A stretch of 64,000 nucleotides of DNA from JADFRG01 sp048054495 (GTDB lineage Bacteria; Chloroflexota; Anaerolineae; Anaerolineales; E44-bin32), in assembly GCA_048054495.1 (NCBI GenBank), contig JBGMQN010000113.1, positions 25,905 to 89,904 on the forward strand, written 5' to 3'. Each line of letters starts with the position of its first letter. The stretch's first letter is position 1. Under the pieces are notes generated by a model that was given only the letters and a program-made list of their open reading frames with translations, ran no database searches and was not told the DNA's origin. Positions 1 through 8,306 of this stretch are shown in pieces. The position numbers were made by a program, and so were the translations under genes.

Positions 1-934
1 CCCAAGACACGAGGCCGGTATTAAACGCGTGGATCAGCGGAGTGCCCGCGCGTGCAATCATCGTGATGACCCAATCATCCCCCGCTTGAGGTAAGAATAA
101 CGATTCGAATAGCGCGTAGCCTGCCCCTCCCAGGGCGCCTCCTAGGAATGCTTGGCCGGCCGTCATCGGTCTCCTGAGCAGCGGCCATATCGTGAGCGAT
201 TTGAGCGACTCTTCAATAAGGGGGACTGCCCCGGAGAGCATCCCGATCCCCAGCAAGATCACGATGGGTTGCAGGAGCAAGCGCGTCGCCAATTCGGCTA
301 TGTCCTGCTCCGAGGCGATCTCTATTGCGAGCAGCTCCTGTAGCAGGGACTGGCCATCGGGAGTGAGAGCTAGGCCCACGAACATGAGCAAGCCGACCAG
401 AACAAGAGCGACCAATTCAAGGAACAGGGTGAAGGCCGGAACCACCCACAAACCGGCAAGGAAATGTGCCCAGCGGCGCCGGGCGGAGAAGAGTGGACCG
501 CGGGAGAGGGAGACCGAGACGACGAACAGTACCGGAGCACCCGCCGCAAGGATGTGGGCAATGGGACCCAATAACCTTGGGAGTGTGCCAACCTCGAAGG
601 CCAGAATGCCCAGGAAAAGAGCCAATGGATAAAGCAGCAGCGCTAGAATCCAGGCCGGGGCCGGCCTGCGCACCGCGCGGTGAGTGGAGCCCTTGGCTCC
701 CCAATAGATCGCTGGCGCCCCTAGCATCCCGACCGCCAAGATTGAGGCGGCCTCAACTCCCATTGCAATCGGCTGTCTCGCGAAGAACGAGAGCGCTCCA
801 AGAATCGTCGCGAGAAGCAGGCTAAGCCCGAGTCCAAGCGAACCCGCAATGATCAAGATTCGGTCCCATGTGTCTCGCTTGGGATTCGGCGGGGAAGTAG
901 GTTGAATCGATGGGTTGATCGCGGCTTTGTGCAC
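1..934 (-). CDS. PrsW-like intramembrane metalloprotease, C-terminus off the window
   Basis: Reading the minus strand from a GTG at 934 gives an open frame to the window edge (about 311 codons). A GGAG lies 7 bases before the GTG and an in-frame TGA directly precedes it, which fixes the start. The product has several hydrophobic segments. An EExxK motif (PLIEESLKS, E241-E242), then a GGALGGAGYALFES helix and an ARAGTPLIHAFNTG segment match the order of the three conserved motifs of the PrsW/CPBP-like family of membrane-embedded proteases. PrsW proteins cleave membrane-bound anti-sigma factors in some bacteria; the substrate here is unknown. It lies back to back with the tRNA-Sec and site-2 protease genes. 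Confidence 0.72.
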   Translation of the reverse strand, partial: MHKAAINPSIQPTSPPNPKRDTWDRILIIAGSLGLGLSLLLATILGALSFFARQPIAMGVEAASILAVGMLGAPAIYWGAKGSTHRAVRRPAPAWILALLLYPLALFLGILAFEVGTLPRLLGPIAHILAAGAPVLFVVSVSLSRGPLFSARRRWAHFLAGLWVVPAFTLFLELVALVLVGLLMFVGLALTPDGQSLLQELLAIEIASEQDIAELATRLLLQPIVILLGIGMLSGAVPLIEESLKSLTIWPLLRRPMTAGQAFLGGALGGAGYALFESLFLPQAGDDWVITMIARAGTPLIHAFNTGLVSW

Positions 935-1013
935 TCACAAACTCCTGCAGGATTGTAGCAAGAAGATACCTGGAGGGATCGATAGGAAACTCGGTTCATG
1001 TGACATCGCATTC

Positions 1014-1043
1014 TTGTCAGGGCCTGCACCGGTAGGGTATGCT
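1014..1043 (+). promoter_or_regulatory. Probable promoter of the tRNA-Sec gene
   Basis: TTGTCA (1014-1019) and TATGCT (1038-1043) are 18 bases apart, and the -10 ends 10 bases before the mature tRNA 5' end. This fits a housekeeping sigma promoter starting just upstream of the tRNA. Confidence 0.5.
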
Positions 1044-1053
1044 TGCCGGACTT

Positions 1054-1146
1054 GGGGGTGGTTGGGCCCCGGTGGGCTCCCCGGTCTTCAAAATCGGTGG
1101 CGGGCCGTCAACGGGCCGCGGTGGGTTCGACTCCCATCCACTCCCG
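1054..1146 (+). tRNA. selC: tRNA-Sec (anticodon UCA)
   Basis: The sequence folds as a bacterial selenocysteine tRNA. It has an 8-bp acceptor stem (GGGGGTGG with CCACTCCC, one G-U), a 6-bp D stem closed by a CGGT loop, a 5-bp anticodon stem with loop CTTCAAA (anticodon TCA), a 23-nt variable arm containing a GGCC/GGCC helix, and a T arm GTGGG-TTCGACT-CCCAT. The 8+5 acceptor/T geometry and 6-bp D stem set it apart from tRNA-Ser. The discriminator is G and CCA is not encoded. It implies the cell reads some UGA codons as selenocysteine; no selA, selB, selD or clear selenoprotein gene is seen in this window. Confidence 0.93.
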
Positions 1147-1167
1147 ACTTGCCGTTATGGAGGATTG

Positions 1168-2397
1168 ATGGATTCGTCGGTTGAGCGTGTAGATGATTTG
1201 GTAATGCGGCTGCTGCCGATCGTCCGAGAAGTGATGGATGTATCGAGGTGGCAACCCGGGGGAGAAGGCCGACCCTACCGGGCCCGGTACCAGGGCCAGT
1301 TGCGGGTGGAGGCCTCCAAAGCCTTCGATCGCCTGGAGCCCCAGTTCACTAAGGAGGGGGCTGGCCTGTTCCTCCGCCAGGAGGGTGATAGCCAGGTCTT
1401 CCTTGCGACGGATGAGTTTCCCGAGGTGAAGCCAGACAGATTATGGCTGCACGCTCTGCTCGCGGTGGCGACCTTTCTGACGGTACTCTTCGTAGGCTAC
1501 GGCTACGGCACGTCGTATGCACACCAAAATCCAACTCAGAATCTCCTGGGTCAGCCGCTTGCATTGGGGCTCATATACACGGGAACCTTGCTCGGGATAC
1601 TGGCCACTCACGAATTCGGCCATTACCTGGCGGGACGCTTCCACAAAATGGCAGTGTCGCTTCCGTTTTTCATCCCATTCCCGGGTGGAATCCTCGGAAC
1701 CTTCGGGGCCTTCATTCAGCTCAAGTCGCGCCCAAGAAACCGCAAGCACCTGCTGGACATGGGACTTGCCGGTCCGTACGCCGGATTGCTGGTCGCGCTA
1801 CCACTGCTGATCTTAGGACTTAGCCTATCTCAGGTTGGACCAATCGATGCTCCACCGCCCGGGTCCGAGGGCTTCTTAGAGGGGAATTCATTTCTGTACC
1901 TGGCCGCAAAATACGTCGTTACTGGTGAACTGCTGCCGGCGCCTGTCGACTTCGAAGGTCAAAGCCAATTGATCTATTGGCTTCGAAATATCGGCGGCGG
2001 AGCGGGAGGGGGGTTTGGAGTGCCGTTTCCACTTGGAGGGCGGGATGTGCAACTGCACCCCATGGCAATTGCCGCATGGGTAGGCCTGCTTGTGACCGGC
2101 ATCAACTTAATCCCGACTGGCCAGCTGGACGGGGGGCACTCCATTTATGCCTGGCTTGGATCGCGAGCCATGCGATTTTGGCCGTTTGTTGTGGTGGGCT
2201 TCGTGGCTCTGATCGTGATCTGGCAGGGATGGTTTCTCTTTGCGGCGCTGGTGTTCCTGATGGGCAGATCGTACGCTGAACCGCTTGATGACGTCACCGA
2301 GCTCGACAATGGTCGCAAGGCCGCTGCAATCCTTGCGTTCATCATTTTTATTCTGACCTTCACACCGGCGCCATTCATTGTGATCTCCGGTGGCTAA
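1168..2397 (+). CDS. Site-2 protease family membrane metalloprotease (M50)
   Basis: Predicted 409-aa polytopic protein. The zinc-binding HEFGH motif is at residues 148-152 and the second conserved motif, NLIPTGQLDGG, ends near residue 323 with the third metal-ligand Asp at 321. The roughly 100-residue soluble N-terminus and several hydrophobic helices match the S2P-like M50 family, which cleaves substrates inside the membrane. The open frame extends upstream through the tRNA-Sec gene, so the ATG at 1168 is preferred: it has GGAGG 5 bases upstream and avoids the tRNA. The gene converges on the MoeA fusion gene with a 4-bp overlap of the stop codons. The substrate cannot be inferred. Confidence 0.9.
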   Translation: MDSSVERVDDLVMRLLPIVREVMDVSRWQPGGEGRPYRARYQGQLRVEASKAFDRLEPQFTKEGAGLFLRQEGDSQVFLATDEFPEVKPDRLWLHALLAVATFLTVLFVGYGYGTSYAHQNPTQNLLGQPLALGLIYTGTLLGILATHEFGHYLAGRFHKMAVSLPFFIPFPGGILGTFGAFIQLKSRPRNRKHLLDMGLAGPYAGLLVALPLLILGLSLSQVGPIDAPPPGSEGFLEGNSFLYLAAKYVVTGELLPAPVDFEGQSQLIYWLRNIGGGAGGGFGVPFPLGGRDVQLHPMAIAAWVGLLVTGINLIPTGQLDGGHSIYAWLGSRAMRFWPFVVVGFVALIVIWQGWFLFAALVFLMGRSYAEPLDDVTELDNGRKAAAILAFIIFILTFTPAPFIVISGG

Positions 2398-4328
2398 CCT
2401 AGCTCAGCCAGAATGGCTCCCGGCCGTTCCAGGTCATAACCCGCCAACTCACTTACTGCGCTGGCAAATGGCTCGCTTGTCAACGTCTCGAGCAACGGGG
2501 CGAGCAACTCGCTTTCGTAGTGCTCCCGGGGTATTACCAGGTCGTAGCGCTCGCTATTAAGGGGCACGAAATCCAGCCCCAGGGCAACCGCCGCGGCCTG
2601 AATACCCATGCCGCAGTCGGCTCTTCCGGCGGCGACTGCGGCCGCCACGGCAAGGTGCGTGAACTCCTCTCGGCCGTATCCATGGATCGCGTCGGGATCC
2701 ATGCCGAGCTGAGATAGCTGATAGTCGAACAGCACGCGCGTGCCCGCTCCTCGCTGACGGTTTACATACACAACATCGTCCCGCGCGAGGTCTGCAAGCC
2801 TCCGGATCCCCTTGGGATTGCCTCGACCGAGAATCAATCCCTGCCACCTGCGGACCAGTCCCACCACCATCACCGCAGTCTTAGGGAGGTATTTGCGAAT
2901 GTATGACAGGTTGTACTCACCCGTCTCCGGGTCCAGCAGGTGAGAGCCCGCAAAGTGGGCTTCTCGACGCCCCAGCGCTACCAGGCCTCCCAGGCTCCCC
3001 ACGCTGGCAGAGCTCAGCCGCCTGCCGCGTGGTGCGAGATGCTGAGCGATCAGGTCTAGGGTTAGGTCGTGTGAACCGATAGCTAGAATGGTTCGCTCGA
3101 TCTCTTCTGGGGTGCGATAGAGGCGAACGAGCACGGGGGTTCCCGCCGCATAGCCCTGTGTACCGGCAGGGATGCGGACGATCCCGTCCGCCCGCACGAG
3201 AGAAGTGATCACGCCCGCGCCTCTTGACAGGGGTGCAGCTACCATTCGATCTCCAACCCTGCCGACTGAGACCCGCAGGTACTCGTCGTCTCCCAGCGAG
3301 GAATGAACCTTTCGAGTGAGCACTGCCTCAATCTGCCTATCGCCCGATTCCGTCAATCCGAGCCAGCGGCGGATCAGGGGCTGGACGAAGATCTCGCCCG
3401 TCAGTGCTGCGGAAGCCGGGTACCCCGGCACCCCGATGATTGGCACCCCATCGCCTACGATTCCCAGGATCACGGGATGCCCCGGGCGAATGGCGACGCC
3501 ATGAACGAGCAGTTCCCCAAGGGAAGACACAACCTCCGCAGAGTGGTCCTCAGATCCGGCGGAGGAGCCCGCGTTGAGCAAGATCAGATCGAAATCATGA
3601 GTTGCACCGTCGACTGCAGATCGGATGGCTTCTGGATCATCTCGAACGATAGGAAGTCGCGTGGGCGCCGCGCCCCAATCTTCCAATTGCGCAGCCAGCA
3701 CCAAGCTGTTGTACTCGATGATCTCCCCTGGCCGAGGCAGGGTTCCCGGCGGCACTAGCTCTGATCCAGTGGGGATAACCGCCACCCTCGGCTTCTTGTG
3801 CACGACCAGCATTTCGTGCCCGCTCCCGGCCGCCGCGCCTAGATCCACCGGCCGCAGTAGGTGGCCTGCAGGCAGGATCATCTCCGTCGCCACCATGTCT
3901 TCGCCCATCGGCCGTACGTGGGACCAGGGGTGAACCGCCGCCCGCAGCAGAATCCCGGGCGCTTGGCCTTGGTCTCCGAGAACCTCCACGACTTCAATCG
4001 GGACCACGGCATCCGCCCAGTCTGGCAATGCATCGCCCGTGTCGACCGGTTCGATCCGTTCATTCGCGAGCTGCACCGGCGAGCGGTCGCTGGCCCCATT
4101 CGTATCCGAGGCGCGCAGGGCGTAGCCATCCATTGCCGCCGCGTGATAATGAGGAGCCGAGATCTTCGCCCAGACCGGCTCGGCCGTAACGCGCCCCAGT
4201 GCCTCCCCCAACACCACGCCTTCACCCTCGATCAGATCCCATCGGCTCGCCCGCTTCAGCGCCGCGCGAAACGTAGCCCAGGCCTCATCGAACGGAACAT
4301 CCTTGAGGTAAACGGTGCGGGTGGCCAT
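2394..4328 (-). CDS. MoeA-like molybdopterin molybdenumtransferase fused to a periplasmic-binding-like domain
   Basis: Predicted 644 aa. Roughly residues 1-410 are a MoeA/gephyrin-E fold: the MoCF core has the NAGSSAG segment and is followed by the MoeA C-terminal beta domain ending near VLVRLYR. Residues about 430-640 resemble the PBP-like domain (PF12727) found fused to MoeA in archaea and some bacteria, which may bind molybdate, tungstate or a cofactor intermediate. MoeA enzymes insert molybdate into adenylylated molybdopterin. The ATG lies one base after the stop of a second, stand-alone MoeA, so the two are almost certainly co-translated. Having both copies suggests separate Mo and W handling or a regulatory role for the fusion; this is inference. 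Confidence 0.85.
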   Translation of the reverse strand: MATRTVYLKDVPFDEAWATFRAALKRASRWDLIEGEGVVLGEALGRVTAEPVWAKISAPHYHAAAMDGYALRASDTNGASDRSPVQLANERIEPVDTGDALPDWADAVVPIEVVEVLGDQGQAPGILLRAAVHPWSHVRPMGEDMVATEMILPAGHLLRPVDLGAAAGSGHEMLVVHKKPRVAVIPTGSELVPPGTLPRPGEIIEYNSLVLAAQLEDWGAAPTRLPIVRDDPEAIRSAVDGATHDFDLILLNAGSSAGSEDHSAEVVSSLGELLVHGVAIRPGHPVILGIVGDGVPIIGVPGYPASAALTGEIFVQPLIRRWLGLTESGDRQIEAVLTRKVHSSLGDDEYLRVSVGRVGDRMVAAPLSRGAGVITSLVRADGIVRIPAGTQGYAAGTPVLVRLYRTPEEIERTILAIGSHDLTLDLIAQHLAPRGRRLSSASVGSLGGLVALGRREAHFAGSHLLDPETGEYNLSYIRKYLPKTAVMVVGLVRRWQGLILGRGNPKGIRRLADLARDDVVYVNRQRGAGTRVLFDYQLSQLGMDPDAIHGYGREEFTHLAVAAAVAAGRADCGMGIQAAAVALGLDFVPLNSERYDLVIPREHYESELLAPLLETLTSEPFASAVSELAGYDLERPGAILAELG

Positions 4329-4329
4329 A

Positions 4330-5562
4330 TCAGAAAAGACGCACTTCGACCTTTTCGCCGCCCTTCAATCCGGTCGAGGCGGCAGGGATCCGCACCAGGC
4401 CGTCGGCCCGGACCAGCGTGAAAATCAAGTTCGATCGGCCGTACACTGGCTCCGCTTCGAGGCCGTCGGGAGTCACCACCAGGCGGCACGGCAGCCAGTC
4501 TTCCCTGCCGGCGACAGAAGACACGTTGGTCTGCAAGCTGGCATGGACGGTCGAAGACCATTCTGGACCCCTAAAACCCTGGAGTTTACGGATGGCCGGG
4601 AGCACGAAGAGCCCCGCCACGACCACCGCACTCACCGGATTGCCCGGCAATCCGACTACCGGCACGCCGTTGCAGACACTCAGGATGGTTGGCTTGCCCG
4701 GTCGCAGGGCGATGCCATGCACCAGAATTCCAGGTTCTCCCAGCTTGGCGATCACATCCGCGGTGATGTCGCGCTCACTAACGGATGATCCAGCCGTGAT
4801 CAACATCATATGGTGCTCTGAGTACGCTTGCCTGGCAATCGCCTCCAGATCTAGCGCATTGTCGGGAATGATGCCGTAACGTACCGGCTTGCCGCCCGCC
4901 CGCTCCACCAGCGCGCTCAGCGTGTACGAATTGATATCGCGAACCTGCCCCGGTTCAGGATCTTCGGCAGGGGGGACGACCTCATCCCCCGTGGATAGGA
5001 TGGCGATCCGGGGTACTTCTGCTACCTCCACTTCGGTGAACCCGAGCGCCATCAGCCCCCCGATCTCCTGAGCCCGGATGCGAGTTCCCGCCTGGATAAC
5101 GACCTCTCCAGGTTGCACATCTTCGCCTTCCTGCAGCACATTCTGACCGTCGGCCACGGGCTTTAATACCTCGATCTCCTCATCGTCAACGGCCTGCGTA
5201 TCTTCGATCATGACGACCGCGCTCGCTCCGGGCGGCAGCATCCCACCGGTATGAATCAGAATCGCCTGGCCTTCCCCGACCTCAAACTCCGGATCGGTGC
5301 CCATGAGAACCTCCCCCACAATCTTGAGGTAGCCGGGCAAGCTGGCGGAGGCACCGAAGGTATCCGAGGCCCGAACGGCGTAGCCATCGACAGTTGTTCT
5401 GGCAAATGGCGGTAGCGGGGAGGGCGCAACGACGTCGTTCAGCAGGACTCGGCCAAGCGCCGCTTCGGTGCGAATACGCACAGCTTCAGGACTCTGGGGA
5501 ACCGAGTCTAGAAACATAGTCAGTGCCTTTTCAGGGCTGGCGAGTTCCAAGAATTCGGGCAT
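4330..5562 (-). CDS. moeA: Molybdopterin molybdenumtransferase MoeA
   Basis: Predicted 410 aa, the usual MoeA length. The MoeA N-terminal region has the TTVDGYAVRASD segment, where the conserved DGYA motif lies. The MoCF core shows the TAGSSVSERD loop and the GLPGNPVSAVV motif typical of the family, and the C-terminal beta domain ends in KVEVRLF. The enzyme hydrolyses adenylyl-molybdopterin and inserts molybdate to finish the molybdenum cofactor. It lies between ubiA and the MoeA-PBP fusion with single-base gaps on both sides. MogA, the preceding step of the pathway, is encoded at 44741. No Walker-type or membrane features are present. Confidence 0.92.
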   Translation of the reverse strand: MPEFLELASPEKALTMFLDSVPQSPEAVRIRTEAALGRVLLNDVVAPSPLPPFARTTVDGYAVRASDTFGASASLPGYLKIVGEVLMGTDPEFEVGEGQAILIHTGGMLPPGASAVVMIEDTQAVDDEEIEVLKPVADGQNVLQEGEDVQPGEVVIQAGTRIRAQEIGGLMALGFTEVEVAEVPRIAILSTGDEVVPPAEDPEPGQVRDINSYTLSALVERAGGKPVRYGIIPDNALDLEAIARQAYSEHHMMLITAGSSVSERDITADVIAKLGEPGILVHGIALRPGKPTILSVCNGVPVVGLPGNPVSAVVVAGLFVLPAIRKLQGFRGPEWSSTVHASLQTNVSSVAGREDWLPCRLVVTPDGLEAEPVYGRSNLIFTLVRADGLVRIPAASTGLKGGEKVEVRLF

Positions 5563-5563
5563 G

Positions 5564-6478
5564 TCAGATGAGAAGGTACCCTGCGAGCTCTAGGTAGGCG
5601 GCGATGCCAAACAGGGCTAGCGCGCTGAAAGTCAAGGTGGTCCAATTGGGAGGATGGCCCTGCCGGATTCGGTTGAGCTGCCACATCTGCGCTCCCGCCA
5701 GCGGCACCACGATCAGGGCCCCCAGGCCGACCCTGGGTGGCAGCCCGAATGAGAAGGCGATCGCGAAACTGATCAGGGCGAAGATAATCGCGACGTCATG
5801 CGCTCTCATGGCGGCCGACCAGCCTAGCCGGACCATGAGGTTCCGCTTTCCATGCTTGACGTCCGTGGCGTAGTCCGGGAGCTCAAATACGATGATCATG
5901 GCAAAGCAGAGAGCGATCAGCGGGACGGTACTCATGAGCAGCAGCCGGTGAAGCTCTCCAGTCTGGAGTACGTACGCAAAGGTCGGTGTCAACCCGGCGA
6001 CTACCAGCGCGATTGCTAGTTCCCCGTAGCCCGTGGACATCAGACGTAGAGGAGGGGTGCTGTAAAAGAATCCTCCTAAGAATCCAAGCACGAGTACCGG
6101 CCAGGCCAATAGCGGAAATGCCTGCGTGATCAGCGCTGCAGTTGAGATCGTAGTGGCGAGTGCCAGGGAGATAACCGCTGCGTTGAGCGCGACACTCTTC
6201 GGCAGACCTTCCGAGCCTATCGCACCACTCCCTCCGGTTAATCGGGTTCGTGAGTCATTCTCCCTGTCCGCCTCTGCGTCAAAGTATTCGTTGAGATAGT
6301 GGGTCATCAGCTGCAGGAGCGTGACAATTGCTTGCCCTACCAGGTATAGCGCGACATCAATTGGGCGACCTAGATAGGCGGCAATCGCCGCTCCCAGCGC
6401 GTAAAGCAGCAATCCACCCAGCAGAAAGAGCGGCCTCGAGAGCCGAATAAAAAGAATAAGCTTTGGAAATGAGATCAC
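5564..6478 (-). CDS. UbiA-family polyprenyltransferase (MenA-like)
   Basis: Predicted 304-aa integral membrane protein with about eight to nine hydrophobic helices. The first Asp-rich motif is NEYFDAEADREND (N63, D67, D71), and the second, DYATDVKHGK near residue 200, completes the prenyl-diphosphate/Mg2+ site of UbiA enzymes. These attach polyprenyl chains to aromatic or other acceptors, as in quinone synthesis (MenA-like), haem O or phospholipids. The short form resembles MenA-type proteins, but no other menaquinone genes are nearby, so the substrate is not settled. The start overlaps the stop of the upstream cupin-like gene by 4 bases, indicating coupling. Confidence 0.88.
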   Translation of the reverse strand: MISFPKLILFIRLSRPLFLLGGLLLYALGAAIAAYLGRPIDVALYLVGQAIVTLLQLMTHYLNEYFDAEADRENDSRTRLTGGSGAIGSEGLPKSVALNAAVISLALATTISTAALITQAFPLLAWPVLVLGFLGGFFYSTPPLRLMSTGYGELAIALVVAGLTPTFAYVLQTGELHRLLLMSTVPLIALCFAMIIVFELPDYATDVKHGKRNLMVRLGWSAAMRAHDVAIIFALISFAIAFSFGLPPRVGLGALIVVPLAGAQMWQLNRIRQGHPPNWTTLTFSALALFGIAAYLELAGYLLI

Positions 6479-6864
6479 TCTTCGCCGCTCGCATGCGTGG
6501 CCAGTCGAAGCAAGTGCGCCGGACCGTCTACTGCCCGCACCTCAAACTCAACGCCGAACGGCGCTAGAACGAGCGTCGGTTGATCGCAATTCAGCTCATA
6601 CGTGGCCCCGCGTGTCGGCGACGATGAACGGAGGTCCTTCCAGCTGAAACGTACGCTTCCCTCGACCAGGGCCCATACTTCATCGGCGACCTCTCTGAGC
6701 GTTGCGGGTCGAACTTGGCCGGTCTTGACGAAGACCACTTCCGCCAATCCAAATCTGCGCAACAGATGATCGCTATAGCGGAGCACCTCCAGCCTCGAGC
6801 CCTCGGGGTCTTGCATCATGTCCAGGGGCCGAATGTACAGATCGTGAATGGGATAGGACATCAA
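6475..6864 (-). CDS. Small cupin-like protein
   Basis: Predicted 129 aa, soluble, with no signal peptide. The middle (EVWALVEGSVRFSWKDLR, then a QPTLVLAPFGVEFEV stretch) reads like the two halves of a single-domain cupin, similar in layout to dTDP-sugar epimerase or isomerase-like cupins. The usual metal-binding histidines are not evident, so activity is uncertain. The last four bases overlap the start of ubiA (ATGA). A role in the ubiA-moeA block cannot be read from the sequence. The call rests on pattern only and could be wrong at the family level; the gene itself is well supported by its packing. Confidence 0.6.
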   Translation of the reverse strand: MMSYPIHDLYIRPLDMMQDPEGSRLEVLRYSDHLLRRFGLAEVVFVKTGQVRPATLREVADEVWALVEGSVRFSWKDLRSSSPTRGATYELNCDQPTLVLAPFGVEFEVRAVDGPAHLLRLATHASGEE

Positions 6865-6974
6865 TTGGGGAGTGGGTGGTTAGCCATGGGCGTGCAAGGA
6901 ATAGATACTTTCACTGGGATCCTAATAGCGGCAAGAAGCCGAATCTTATCAGCGCTTCCATGCGTCTTAAATCG

Positions 6975-7451
6975 CTATCTCAGGGCGGCCTGAATATCCG
7001 TCACGTGCTCGAGCCGATGGTCGACCATTCGCCGCAGGAATCCTTCTGTCGTCAGCATTTTCCCGCTCGAGTGCAATCCCTGCTCGTCCAGGTCGCTGTC
7101 ATCGAGGCTCTCCAGGAAGGCAAGCGCACCGGAATATGAGTCGGCGATCGTGCGCATCAATTCGGCCGGAGAAGTCTCTGCGGCCCTTCGCACGGCTCCC
7201 CGATTCCACCGATCGAGGTCGAAGTCGGGCGGCACGGTCTGCTCCCCGGCGACCAGCCGCTTGGCCTGGCCGAGAATTCCACTCTCTCCGTCCGCCAAAT
7301 GCCCGAGGAGATCTTTGACGGTCCAGGTCCCCTCCTCCCCTGAATAAACCTCCACCAGCATATCGCTATCGTTCAACCCCTCCAGTACTGGCCAGGTCTC
7401 GGCGTGTCGAAGTTCCATGTGGCTACGAAGCGCTTCGGTTCGTTCGCTCAT
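6975..7451 (-). CDS. DinB-family metal-binding four-helix protein
   Basis: Predicted 158 aa. The layout matches the DinB/YfiT fold: a first helix beginning MELRHAE, a LLGHLADGE helix carrying one metal-ligand His, and a C-terminal DHRLEH helix carrying the other two. GGAGG and AAGG stretches lie just upstream of the ATG. DinB-like proteins are often thiol-dependent transferases (bacillithiol, mycothiol) or damage-inducible proteins; the substrate here is unknown. It sits between the SDR and the cupin-like gene, 32 bases after the SDR stop and 110 bases before the cupin-like gene. Confidence 0.82.
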   Translation of the reverse strand: MSERTEALRSHMELRHAETWPVLEGLNDSDMLVEVYSGEEGTWTVKDLLGHLADGESGILGQAKRLVAGEQTVPPDFDLDRWNRGAVRRAAETSPAELMRTIADSYSGALAFLESLDDSDLDEQGLHSSGKMLTTEGFLRRMVDHRLEHVTDIQAALR

Positions 7452-7483
7452 CCTTCGCCCTCCATCCTGTTTCGTCGATCGCC

Positions 7484-8215
7484 TCAGGTCAGCAAATCAC
7501 CGCCATCCACACGAAGCGAGTGACCGGTTATGTACTCATTCGTCATCAGGAACACCACCGCCTCTGCAACGTTGTGGGTTGGAACGGCCTGCCTGAGTGG
7601 GATTTTACCTGTGACCTCGTTCCATCTCTTATCTGGCATCCAGGGCGGCTTGAGCGTTGGGCCGGGAACTACCGCGTTCACGCGGATTTCCGGTGCCAGC
7701 GCAAGAGCTGCGGCCTGCGTGAGCATATCCAGGCTGGCCTTGCTTATCGAGTGGAGCGGGAACTCCTTCCAGGGTCGATGGCCGGCGGAGTCCGAGATAT
7801 TCACCACTGCTCCACCGCCCGCGCTCCGCATGCGGCGGGCAGCCTCCTGGAGCACGAAAAAGGCGCCCTTCAGATTTAATCCGATCGTTCTGCGCCAGTC
7901 TTCCTCATCCACTTCAAGGATATCCCGGCGTTCGAGTATTGCGGCCGAATTGGCAAGCAGATCGATCCTACCGTAGGCCGAGTCGATCGCACGAAAGACC
8001 TCATGCACTCCTTCGGTCTGGGAAAGATCGGCACCCACGATGACCGCTCGTACTCCAAGAGATTGCGCCTGTTCTGCGGTCTCGGCCGCGGCTTCCTCAG
8101 CCTGGTTGAAATGGATCATGAGATCGCATCCCTGATCCGCTAATGCCAAGGCGATCGACTTACCCAGACGGTGAGCCGCGCCGGTGATTAGAGCAATCTT
8201 TCCGTCTAGTTTCAC
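7484..8215 (-). CDS. Short-chain dehydrogenase/reductase with His in place of the catalytic Tyr
   Basis: Predicted 243 aa, classical SDR length. The cofactor motif TGAAHRLG starts near residue 11, NSAA is the usual NNAG-equivalent, and NAVVPGP follows the active site. The YxxxK motif reads HSISK, so the general-acid Tyr is replaced by His (CAC). The sequence resembles pteridine reductase or FabG-like members. The gene starts at a GTG preceded by AGGAGG. Proline dehydrogenase lies upstream and DinB downstream on the same strand. If the substitution is real, the protein may bind NAD(P) without normal turnover. A single-base assembly error (TAC to CAC) is the alternative. Confidence 0.85.
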   Translation of the reverse strand: MKLDGKIALITGAAHRLGKSIALALADQGCDLMIHFNQAEEAAAETAEQAQSLGVRAVIVGADLSQTEGVHEVFRAIDSAYGRIDLLANSAAILERRDILEVDEEDWRRTIGLNLKGAFFVLQEAARRMRSAGGGAVVNISDSAGHRPWKEFPLHSISKASLDMLTQAAALALAPEIRVNAVVPGPTLKPPWMPDKRWNEVTGKIPLRQAVPTHNVAEAVVFLMTNEYITGHSLRVDGGDLLT

Positions 8216-8306
8216 GAGAGCCTCCTAAAGTTTCGAAAGGAGAGGGAAGTATCCGAGTATGAGATCATCGCCTCAGGTGCATGAGCAGGGGGATAGTCGA
8301 TCGCGG

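Noticed and set aside
1039..1167. Upstream part of the site-2 protease frame as coding
   Set aside because: It covers the whole tRNA-Sec gene; a ribosome site and ATG at 1168 explain the protein.
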